A stretch of DNA of 64,000 nt from Caldifarciminota bacterium (GTDB lineage: Bacteria > Hydrothermota > Tepidihabitantia > SM23-42): contig CP070686.1 of NCBI GenBank assembly GCA_020353055.1, forward strand, positions 1,994,308-2,058,307, in the 5' to 3' direction. The translations under genes and the position numbers were made by a program. The notes beneath the pieces are model-generated. The model saw nothing but the letters and a program-made list of their open reading frames with translations. It was not told the DNA's origin and ran no database searches. Position 1 is the stretch's first letter; each line of letters starts with the position of its first letter. Below are positions 33,801-41,428 of this stretch, piece after piece.

Positions 33801-34355
33801 ATGAATATATATTTGACCTTTCTCATCGCCCTTGGTCTCGCCATGGACGCTTTTGCCGTGGCAGTGACTAGCGGTATTGTTGCCAAGCGAGTGAGAGCAA
33901 GAGATGCCCTCAAGGTAGGTACTTTTTTTGGCATTTTTCAGGCGGGCATGCCTCTAATAGGATGGCGGGCTGGTTCATTATTCCGTGACATTATCAGTGG
34001 TATCGATCATTGGGTCTCATTCATTCTGCTTTGTCTCATTGGTTTACACATGATTTATGAATCCCTGCAGCGTGAGTCGCATCGTTCCGCGAAAAACCCG
34101 CTGAACTTTCATATTCTCTTGCTGTTTTCCGTCGCCACGAGCATCGACGCGCTGGCAGCTGGCATAAGCTTTGCTCTACTGGATGCAGCCATCATACGTA
34201 CGGTTATGATCATCGGTGGCGTGACTTTCTTTTTGTCCGTCATTGGTTATTATTTAGGGGATAAGCTGGGTTCATTCTTTAAAGCAAGGGTCAGGATAAT
34301 TGGGGGTGCGTTACTCATAATAATCGGTTTGAAAATACTCTTTGAACATCTATAG
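33801..34355 (+). CDS. mntP: MntP-like manganese efflux protein
   Basis: 184-residue inner-membrane protein with six predicted helices arranged as two repeats. The family motifs are clear: ALGLAMDAFAVAVTSG (about 9-24) in the first repeat and FSVATSIDALAAGISFAL (about 108-125) in the second, both with the conserved aspartate that handles the metal. MntP exports manganese and protects against its excess. Length is normal. It stands alone behind its own promoter. In other bacteria mntP is often controlled by a manganese riboswitch; the 83-base leader here is too short and lacks the motif I would expect. Confidence 0.88.
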   Translation: MNIYLTFLIALGLAMDAFAVAVTSGIVAKRVRARDALKVGTFFGIFQAGMPLIGWRAGSLFRDIISGIDHWVSFILLCLIGLHMIYESLQRESHRSAKNPLNFHILLLFSVATSIDALAAGISFALLDAAIIRTVMIIGGVTFFLSVIGYYLGDKLGSFFKARVRIIGGALLIIIGLKILFEHL

Positions 34356-34419
34356 CGATTGTTATCACAAGTATCTTCAATAGTCGAGTAGATTTTTTTC
34401 ACCAGAACACAAATTTCCA

Positions 34420-34447
34420 TTGACTTGCTAGTTTTTCCATGTAGAAT
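34420..34447 (+). promoter_or_regulatory. Promoter of the TldD/PmbA gene
   Basis: TTGACT (34420-34425), 16-base spacer, TAGAAT (34442-34447). It overlaps the longer open frame that begins at 34425 and so excludes that start. Confidence 0.7.
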
Positions 34448-34478
34448 ATGGCGTTGTCTATTACTGAAAAGGAGTCGT

Positions 34479-35843
34479 ATGATTGGAAAAAAGGATGCCA
34501 GGAAGATCGTGAATTTTGTGAAAAAACAGACTAAGGCCGATCAGGTCGAGGTGTCGATTCTCAATCACGAACAGGCACTCACACGTTTTGCAAATAACTA
34601 TATTCATCAGAATGTCAGTGAATCAAATAGCAGCATTTCGATTCGAGTTGTGTTCGGCAAAAAGTTGGGTATTGCTTCAACTAATTCCCTTGAACTGAAG
34701 AAAATAAGAGAAACCGTTGCCTGGGCAGAGAAGATAGCGCATTTTCAGAAAGAGAATGATGATTTCGTATCACTGCCGAAGACCAAACAGGGCGACTATC
34801 GTGCTATAGGGACACACGCAAAAAGTACTGAAGCATTCTCTGAAGGTGATCGGGCGAGAGCGGTCGGAGTCATCGTCGACATCGCTCGGCAGAACGATCT
34901 CAATGCTTTTGGTTCTGTCTCGAAAGGTACAGCGGAGATATGTATTGGGAATTCATTGGGGACCTTCGCATATTCTGTTTGCGGTGATGTGTTCAGCAAT
35001 ATAGTCATGTCGACGAGTAATTCTACGGGTTACGCGCAGATTGGTGCCCGCGATGTACGTGAGGTTGATTTTAGAAGGCTCGCAGAAGTGGCGGCGAGGA
35101 AAGCACTGATGTCAAAGGATCCAGTGGAGGTCAGCCCGGGTAGATATACAACGATATTTGAGCCGCTTGCCGCAAGTGAATTTCTCGATTACATGTCATT
35201 CTACGCTTTTAATGGTAAGATGTTTCAGGAAGAACGCTCCTACTTGACCGGGAAGTTGGGTTCGAAGATTATCGACGAAAGGATTATTGTTATCGATGAT
35301 CCTTTCACAAAACGTGGATTCTCATTTCCGTTTGATTTCGAAGGCGTTTCCAAGAAACGGCTGGTGCTGATTAATGATGGTATAGCGAAGAATGTTGTGT
35401 ATGACTCACTGGCTGCGCATAAAGAGAAGAAAAAATCGACCGGACATGCGCTTGGTGCACCTAACCCGTTTGGACCAGTGCCGTTGAATATAGTGATGAA
35501 ACCCGGCAAAAAGACTGTTGATGAGATGATTCGCGAGACAGACAAGGGTATATTGGTTACTCGTTTTCACTATACAAATGTATTGGACCCTCATAAATTG
35601 ACATTCACGGGTATGACAAGGGATGGTACTTTCCTCATAGAAAAAGGAAAAGTAATAAAAGGTGTGAAGAACTTGAGATTTACTGAGAATATCATTGAGG
35701 TTCTGAATAGAGTACATAGCATTTCCAACCGACCGGAATTAGTGGCCGGTGATCCAGGATACGGTCCCCGTTTTGCCACTGGCACAATAGTACCTGCTAT
35801 CAAGGTAAATGATTTCACTTTCACGAGCGGCACGGATTTCTGA
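34479..35843 (+). CDS. TldD/PmbA-family metalloprotease-like protein
   Basis: 454 residues of the TldD/TldE (PmbA) family, which in E. coli forms a heterodimeric peptidase that matures microcin B17 and degrades CcdA. Only one gene is here, and the HExxxH zinc motif of TldD is not seen: the region reads MSFYAFNGKMFQEERSYL, as expected of the TldE/PmbA-type, non-catalytic partner. C-terminal family blocks are present (GILVTRFHYTNVLDPHKLTFTGM, TRDGTFLIEKGKVIKGVKNLRFTEN). The start is the ATG at 34479 with AAAGGAG 6 bases upstream. A TldD partner would have to be encoded elsewhere; homodimers are known in some lineages. UbiA follows after 33 bases. Confidence 0.85.
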   Translation: MIGKKDARKIVNFVKKQTKADQVEVSILNHEQALTRFANNYIHQNVSESNSSISIRVVFGKKLGIASTNSLELKKIRETVAWAEKIAHFQKENDDFVSLPKTKQGDYRAIGTHAKSTEAFSEGDRARAVGVIVDIARQNDLNAFGSVSKGTAEICIGNSLGTFAYSVCGDVFSNIVMSTSNSTGYAQIGARDVREVDFRRLAEVAARKALMSKDPVEVSPGRYTTIFEPLAASEFLDYMSFYAFNGKMFQEERSYLTGKLGSKIIDERIIVIDDPFTKRGFSFPFDFEGVSKKRLVLINDGIAKNVVYDSLAAHKEKKKSTGHALGAPNPFGPVPLNIVMKPGKKTVDEMIRETDKGILVTRFHYTNVLDPHKLTFTGMTRDGTFLIEKGKVIKGVKNLRFTENIIEVLNRVHSISNRPELVAGDPGYGPRFATGTIVPAIKVNDFTFTSGTDF

Positions 35844-35876
35844 CGAGAGCCAATTCACAGGCTTGAGGGTGATCCG

Positions 35877-36746
35877 TTGATCGAATACATTAGACTGTTA
35901 AGACCTCGACAATGGCTGAAAAATGTATTCATATTTGCCGGGCTCATCTTCAGCAGGAATTTTCTTCATTTGGAGAGTGTCGAGAAGACGATTTTCGCAT
36001 TTATAGTCTTCTCCCTGCTGAGCAGCAGCGCGTATATTCTGAATGACATAATAGACTACAAAGAAGATCAGAAACATCCATACAAATCAAAGCGTCCTAT
36101 TGCGAGTGGAAAGATCAGCAGGGCGCCAGCAGCATTAGTTGCGGCTGTGTTGATGTTTTTGTCCCTCGCGGGCGGGTATTTTCTAAGCACCGGTTTGTTT
36201 TTTGTGTGTTTGACGTATGGTGTGCTTATGCTGTCTTATTCTGCGGTTGTAAAGCGTGTTGTAATACTCGATGTTCTTTTTGTGGCGTTTGGATATGTTC
36301 TTAGAGCAATTGCAGGAGCAGTAGTCATCGAAGTAGAGATTTCATCATGGTTGTTACTCTGTACCTTGTTGATAGCACTCTTTCTTGCTGTCGCAAAACG
36401 AAGGACGGAAATTCTTCTCCTTGGCGAAGATGCATCTAGGCATCGCAGAATATTATCTCAATATTCATTGCCACTTTTGAATCAGATGATTGGAGTCGTC
36501 ACTGCTGCCTGTATAGTCGCCTACTGTTTGTATACTCTCTCACCAGAAACGGTTGCCAAGTTCGGCACAAAGAACTTGATTTTCACGGCACCATTCGTCA
36601 TCTATGGAATATTCCGGTATTTGTACATAGCATACCAGAAGCTTCAAACGGATATTCCCGAAAGAGTGTTATTCAACGACTTGCCTCTTCAGTTATGCCT
36701 GCTTGCCTGGATCGTGTCTTGTATCTTAATTATTGCTTTGGAGTGA
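35877..36746 (+). CDS. UbiA-type prenyltransferase (decaprenyl-phosphate phosphoribosyltransferase-like)
   Basis: 289-residue membrane enzyme with about nine helices. The first aspartate motif NDIIDYKEDQKHPYKSKRP (about 57-75; NDxxDxxxD) with RPIASG is typical of the DPPR synthase branch, which makes decaprenylphosphoryl-phosphoribose, precursor of lipid-linked arabinose; the second motif (VAKRRTEILLLGED) is also of that type. A close match by eye to Rv3806c-type proteins, for example LLRPRQWLKNVFIFAGLIFS at the N-terminus. It starts with TTG at 35877, preceded by GAGGG. A DprE1/E2 pair is not in the window. It is the last plus-strand gene before the convergent M14 gene. Confidence 0.83.
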   Translation: MIEYIRLLRPRQWLKNVFIFAGLIFSRNFLHLESVEKTIFAFIVFSLLSSSAYILNDIIDYKEDQKHPYKSKRPIASGKISRAPAALVAAVLMFLSLAGGYFLSTGLFFVCLTYGVLMLSYSAVVKRVVILDVLFVAFGYVLRAIAGAVVIEVEISSWLLLCTLLIALFLAVAKRRTEILLLGEDASRHRRILSQYSLPLLNQMIGVVTAACIVAYCLYTLSPETVAKFGTKNLIFTAPFVIYGIFRYLYIAYQKLQTDIPERVLFNDLPLQLCLLAWIVSCILIIALE

Positions 36747-36767
36747 AAAAGGCGTGATTTCTATTGG

Positions 36768-38273
36768 TTATCTGTTGACCGAACTCCTGATGAGAACGAT
36801 CTTCTGCACCGTCTGATTATCATCATTCTTTCCCAATAGCCAGTATATTCCTTCGGCAACTTCCCGGTTTTGCTCGTCCAGTCCTTGCCAGAACATAGTG
36901 CGGTCTGGATTCTGGAAGTTCTTCACGAGGCGACCGGTTACATCATATACGCTTAAAGAAGTGAGCTCCATACCATCATCCATTTCAATGAGCACGTAAT
37001 TGCTGCTGGGATTAGGGCGTACTTTGATTTTTTTTTGCGGGATCACTGCTGGTAATTCACCTCCGGTTCTGGCCATTAGTATATCGAATTCATTCATCTG
37101 TCCTTCAATGATTTGCATGTCATTGAAGTGGACAGAAACATAGCCAGTCTTACGTATTTCAATGTCGTATGTTCCTGGTTTCAGCATTCGCAGGAACCGG
37201 CCGTACTTCGAATCACTTCTGCGGGGTGGCAGATTCGGATCGTAATACGAATGAATTATTATTTCGGCGCTCAATGGCTCACCGGTCAATGAATCGTATA
37301 TACATCCGCTGATGCCGCTTTCCGACACCCTCTCGAGAAGGTAATAAGCACCGGGTAGATTCCTCTGACAGATATCGTCTACCATCCATCCCGGAGGAAT
37401 CGTCGTCGTGCCCACTTCAATACAGTAGGTAAAGATTCCACAAACACCATAGAGCCAGTTTCTTGCCCGGCCGTCGAGTCCTTGACCAGGCAATGCGGTG
37501 TAATAGCCGATACCTGAGTCTTTAATTATTCGTTTGGATATCGAATCAGCAATCGTTCGAATGCATGGAAAATCGGGCGAGTATCCACCTTCCCAATCCC
37601 AGGGGAAATAGACTACCTCGGTTAAACCGTAGCGTGCCGAGTGATACGTGATGCAGAACGTGAAGTTATTTGCGAGTGCGAGATCTCTTATGGCGCGTGT
37701 TTCGTTTTCCGAAAAGGAATACGGCCCTTTGTAAAACTCTGAGGAAGGATCAGTGCTTCCACCTTCTGTCCAGTAAAAGTCGTAATTGCGATTGAGGTCA
37801 ACACCATCATAGGCGAGTTCAAAAAAGCCATTGTTGTTGTTATCACGTTTATTGTCGCGCCAGGTGGTGTCGCGCCAGGTGGTTTCTGGAGGTGCCATTA
37901 CTACACTATGGCCGTCGGGGTTCATCAGCGGTACAAACCAGATTTCTCGATTATTGACCCAGTCGTTTATTGTTGGATCTGTAGTATACTTGCTGGTCAG
38001 TTCGGATATCATATACATACAGATCTCGATACCAAGTATCTCCTCCGCATGGTGGCATCCGATGTAGAGTATCTCTGGTTCGTCCTCGTTCTCAAGCGGG
38101 TTATCTGAGATTTTTAAAGCGAACAGCGGTACTGAATCAAAAGATGAGTATCCGATAGTATCGAGTCTTGTGATATTAGAATGGTCTCTGGCAATTGAAT
38201 CCAGTTCATAGGCGACTTCGCCAGCAGTGTGATAACGTGGGTCAAGCAGCGACAGAAAGAGTAGCCAGATCAT
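36768..38273 (-). CDS. Secreted M14 zinc carboxypeptidase with T9SS-type sorting domain
   Basis: 501 residues. A short signal is followed by an M14 domain (about 10-310): zinc ligands in GCHHAEE (about 73-79, HxxE) and TYHSA near 208, substrate motif GVDLNRNYDF near 162 and catalytic glutamate in CIEVGT near 287. Then comes a carboxypeptidase-regulatory-like beta domain (about 320-400) and a C-terminal type A sorting domain (IKVRPNPSSN, LSVYDVTGRLVKNF, VAEGIYWLL), so the protein is probably a type IX secretion substrate. A 15-bp tandem duplication (37854-37868 and 37869-37883) doubles a TTWRD unit just before DLNRN. It overlaps the C25-like gene upstream by 4 bases (ATGA). Confidence 0.88.
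   Translation of the reverse strand: MIWLLFLSLLDPRYHTAGEVAYELDSIARDHSNITRLDTIGYSSFDSVPLFALKISDNPLENEDEPEILYIGCHHAEEILGIEICMYMISELTSKYTTDPTINDWVNNREIWFVPLMNPDGHSVVMAPPETTWRDTTWRDNKRDNNNNGFFELAYDGVDLNRNYDFYWTEGGSTDPSSEFYKGPYSFSENETRAIRDLALANNFTFCITYHSARYGLTEVVYFPWDWEGGYSPDFPCIRTIADSISKRIIKDSGIGYYTALPGQGLDGRARNWLYGVCGIFTYCIEVGTTTIPPGWMVDDICQRNLPGAYYLLERVSESGISGCIYDSLTGEPLSAEIIIHSYYDPNLPPRRSDSKYGRFLRMLKPGTYDIEIRKTGYVSVHFNDMQIIEGQMNEFDILMARTGGELPAVIPQKKIKVRPNPSSNYVLIEMDDGMELTSLSVYDVTGRLVKNFQNPDRTMFWQGLDEQNREVAEGIYWLLGKNDDNQTVQKIVLIRSSVNR
37854..37883. repeat. 15-bp exact tandem duplication inside the M14 gene
   Basis: GTCGCGCCAGGTGGT occurs twice head to tail, in frame, adding five residues in a loop beside the substrate-binding motif of the carboxypeptidase. 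Confidence 0.85.
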
Positions 38274-41200
38274 TTAACGAGGATTACCTTTTCCCTTTCT
38301 TGAAAACCCTGAGAATCAAGAGCTATGAAATATATACCATTGGCAACGCGCCGTCCGCTGTCATCAGTACCATCCCATTGAATAGATGCCCGGTAGCCGT
38401 TAGCCGATAGCAATCCGGAGAAATCTTTTACCATTCGTCCCGTCACATCGTATATCTTCAAGGTTGAATTTTCTCCCCTTGTGTATCCTGAGTAAGGTAT
38501 GGTGTAGTCAATGGCCGTCGACAGGTTGAACGGGTTCGGGCATATATTGAGGCTAACTATTCCGAGGGGACCGACTTTTTGTTCTTCAACTCCTGGAGAA
38601 CCGTATATATATAACGTGAAGTAGTCAGATTTGTAGTAGGCGCCGCTGTTACAGCTTATGTATAGTACAAAGCCGATCGTAGTGTCTTGGGGAGTAGGGC
38701 TGATCTCAACAACATACGGATCGCCAAAGTTCGATGCTGATGTACCTGGTGAGATCGTGCCGAACCCGGCTGTGCTGTCTGTGATACTGGCGTCCAAGTC
38801 ACTGGTCCGTAGGATTGTCGTAACGTTGTTTGCCGCGGCGTTACCGCTGTTCATTAACTGTATGTAGATTCCGATGGTTTCGCCAGGGTCGATGATACCA
38901 TTGTTATTACCGCCTGTCGAATCTTCAAAGGAAAAGTCCACCGTGTGCAGCCAGATACCGGCCGGTGGTTTTGTTGTTATCAATATTGCGCGTCCGTTCT
39001 GCAACGGTGCTGCGTTCGGGTGGTAGCTATTGTTGTATACATATTGCAGGCCGCGTGCTTCGGTGTGGTCTTCGATTCCGACCGTATTCGAACTTGCGTT
39101 CATCACCGTATCATATAGGTAGAGTATCTCTCCGTCACCGGTTGGCGTTGCGTAGTATTGGGGGTCGAGCAGATGCACCTGGAATGTTTCTCTGTGGGTC
39201 TGCGGAACTGTTCCCCAGTGTCCGATACTGCGATATTCCAGTATGTAGCGATGATTGGTCGTATCGTATGCATAGTACACATCACCTGAGCCAGAATCGA
39301 CCGTGGGATCGAGGTCATCCCAGAAGGGTGCGAGCAATCTTCTCGGACCACCTGATGCTGGTATCTGCGTGTTCACCCCAAATCGGTGTGTCGACGCTCC
39401 CATTTCGAGAAAGCCGTTGGAGCACAGACCGACAGCATTATAGCTCAAGCCGTAGAACGGAAAGGCGAACGGCAGAGAATAAGTCACCGTATCGGCATCT
39501 TCGTCGCTTATCTCCGTGACAATGGACATTGCGCCGTCATACCAGTCAAATGTCGGAGCATAACCGGTCAGGGTGTCAGTATCGTCATAGATATAGTAGC
39601 CGTATTCGTCTGGGCCAACCCAGGTGCCTGATGCGGTATTCGTTATGATTATAGAAAAGTTGCTTAGCCATTCGTTGCTTCCCGAATCTGTCATCAGGAG
39701 TTGGAGACCTGCGATGTGACCATCAGGGCAGATGTTCGATATGGCGACTGCATATGGACTGATGTTGCTGGCCGAATCCTGCGGTTGTATGTCACCATAA
39801 TAGGAAACGCTGTCGATGATTGAAACGAATGCATCGTCCGACCGTAATGTTGCACTGACACCGGCCGCCGCCGTGAGCCCGATATTCATGATCATCGTTG
39901 TTAACAGTATGGTTTCGCCGTTCTCGGGTATTCCGTTGTTGTTGCCCAGCGAATCATTCATGGTGTGGTTTTGATACTGGAGATATGCATTATTGCCGAC
40001 AATTTCGATCGCACCCTCGTAAGGAATTACATTCCTCCCGGTTACCGTTATGTCCATCTGTCCCGGATGCATGCTCGGGAGCTGAAGTACTACCTGACCG
40101 TTGTGGTCCGTGATACCATGTTCGTAAACCGTAGTATCGAGGACGACACATACCAGCGAAGAATCGATGGGACCGCCGTTACTCAGGGTGACGGTCACCA
40201 AAAGGGTTTCGTCCTCAGCGGCCAGTGAGGGAACATGTGCAACATCGATTGATCTGGGCAATGCCGTCCAGAGGTTCATTTCCGGATCGCCAAGCGTTGC
40301 GAATCCCTGGTAGTCGTAAGTATCGCTATAGAGGTTATACAGGTTCAACCTTCCTCCTTCGCACGCTTCACCAAAGGTCTGCTTTCGATCGGTAAAAATA
40401 GCGGTGAAAAAGCCTCTTGAAACCGCGCTTCTAATATTAGCGACGTGGCTTCTGACCGTCGTTGTCGCAAAGTAACCGCTTCCACCACGTGGACTGGTCG
40501 GCGTGCCGGTTAAGAGCCAGCGCTCGGCAATGTCCGAAGTTGACCCGGTACCGATGGTTGAACATGTTATCGAGAGTACTATCGGTAGCATGCTACCGTT
40601 CGCAGTTTGATCTGGGTTGACCCCAAATGGTGACCACCAGTTACCCACACCCTGACCTCGGTACTGTACAAAACCGACGCCGTTGTTTACCGATTGAATG
40701 ACATCGTTGTAGTTATCACCAAGCAAAGTGGATAGCGTGTCCATTCTGTTGTATCCACTTGCGAGCATAAGGCCATAAGCATGCCTGCTATCGCCCCAGT
40801 ATATATAATCGTCCGAACCCGGCTGGGGAGGGTAGGTGTAACCATCTTCGCGGACGATGAGGCATGCGTTGCGCATCCATGTCGTGTCTCCGAGGTAAGG
40901 CGTGCGCTCGTACAGCAATATTTTGTTGACGACGGTCTGGGCCTCAGTATTGTTGTGCACGGTCAACCTGCCCAGCAGGATCTCGTTGAATATATCGCCA
41001 TTCATGTTCATGTAGTGATTGTCTGAATATGGATACGTTTGTCCCCATGGGATCAGGTTTGGAGCGCCGACAAGAAGGATGAACTCGGGCTGTACCGTCC
41101 AGTTGTCATAGCCGTATTGAATATAATCTTTTATCTGTGTCGAGGTCGAACCTATTTCCGAAAGTTTGACAACCTTTGTCATCATGCCCTTTTTGTGTTT

Positions 41201-41326
41201 CCATTGGGCAAGGGGTTGAATATCATTGTAAAAAGTATCGTGGGTAATTATCAGATACTTGGCCCCCTGCTCTTGTGCCTGTGCGCTAAAGATCACTAAA
41301 AAAATAAAAAAAATGAACTTCCTCAT
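38270..41326 (-). CDS. C25 (gingipain)-like secreted protein 1, catalytic His replaced by Gln
   Basis: 1018 residues. A signal peptide (about 1-17) precedes a C25 peptidase-like domain (about 20-370: YLIITHDTFYNDIQPLAQWKHKKG, PEFILLVGAPNLIPW, GDPEMNLWTA). The gingipain catalytic region GHG...C reads YRGQGVGNWW (Q225) followed by LSITC (C254), so the histidine is missing and the cysteine kept. Two PGET-type beta modules (GNNNGIPENGET near 470 and GNNNGIIDPGET near 830) flank a domain with GPDEYGYYIYDDTD also found in the fourth C25-like protein. A type A sorting domain ends it (LKIYDVTGRMVKDF, VANGIYFIAL). It is the first gene behind a strong promoter and is coupled to the M14 gene. Confidence 0.85.
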   Translation of the reverse strand: MRKFIFFIFLVIFSAQAQEQGAKYLIITHDTFYNDIQPLAQWKHKKGMMTKVVKLSEIGSTSTQIKDYIQYGYDNWTVQPEFILLVGAPNLIPWGQTYPYSDNHYMNMNGDIFNEILLGRLTVHNNTEAQTVVNKILLYERTPYLGDTTWMRNACLIVREDGYTYPPQPGSDDYIYWGDSRHAYGLMLASGYNRMDTLSTLLGDNYNDVIQSVNNGVGFVQYRGQGVGNWWSPFGVNPDQTANGSMLPIVLSITCSTIGTGSTSDIAERWLLTGTPTSPRGGSGYFATTTVRSHVANIRSAVSRGFFTAIFTDRKQTFGEACEGGRLNLYNLYSDTYDYQGFATLGDPEMNLWTALPRSIDVAHVPSLAAEDETLLVTVTLSNGGPIDSSLVCVVLDTTVYEHGITDHNGQVVLQLPSMHPGQMDITVTGRNVIPYEGAIEIVGNNAYLQYQNHTMNDSLGNNNGIPENGETILLTTMIMNIGLTAAAGVSATLRSDDAFVSIIDSVSYYGDIQPQDSASNISPYAVAISNICPDGHIAGLQLLMTDSGSNEWLSNFSIIITNTASGTWVGPDEYGYYIYDDTDTLTGYAPTFDWYDGAMSIVTEISDEDADTVTYSLPFAFPFYGLSYNAVGLCSNGFLEMGASTHRFGVNTQIPASGGPRRLLAPFWDDLDPTVDSGSGDVYYAYDTTNHRYILEYRSIGHWGTVPQTHRETFQVHLLDPQYYATPTGDGEILYLYDTVMNASSNTVGIEDHTEARGLQYVYNNSYHPNAAPLQNGRAILITTKPPAGIWLHTVDFSFEDSTGGNNNGIIDPGETIGIYIQLMNSGNAAANNVTTILRTSDLDASITDSTAGFGTISPGTSASNFGDPYVVEISPTPQDTTIGFVLYISCNSGAYYKSDYFTLYIYGSPGVEEQKVGPLGIVSLNICPNPFNLSTAIDYTIPYSGYTRGENSTLKIYDVTGRMVKDFSGLLSANGYRASIQWDGTDDSGRRVANGIYFIALDSQGFQEREKVILVK

Positions 41327-41377
41327 AGCCTTCTCCTTTTATTATTCTATGATTATAAGACACTTCCTATTGCCCTT

Positions 41378-41406
41378 ATTATACGCCGAAAACGTATCTC
41401 AGTCAA
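41378..41406 (-). promoter_or_regulatory. Promoter of the C25-like 1/M14 operon
   Basis: Minus-strand TTGACT (41401-41406), 17-base spacer, TATAAT (41378-41383); AAAGGAGAAGG precedes the ATG at 41326. A second TATAAT lies nearer the gene without a clear -35. Confidence 0.78.
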
Positions 41407-41428
41407 TAGGAAATAAGGGTGAAGGCGG

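Noticed and set aside
34425-34478. Longer N-terminus for the TldD/PmbA protein
   Set aside because: It would begin inside the -35 box of a good promoter; the ATG at 34479 has a clear ribosome site.
38965-39519. 184-residue plus-strand open frame opposite C25-like gene 1
   Set aside because: It is antisense to a well-supported gene, lacks a ribosome site and reads as Ser/Arg-rich shadow sequence.
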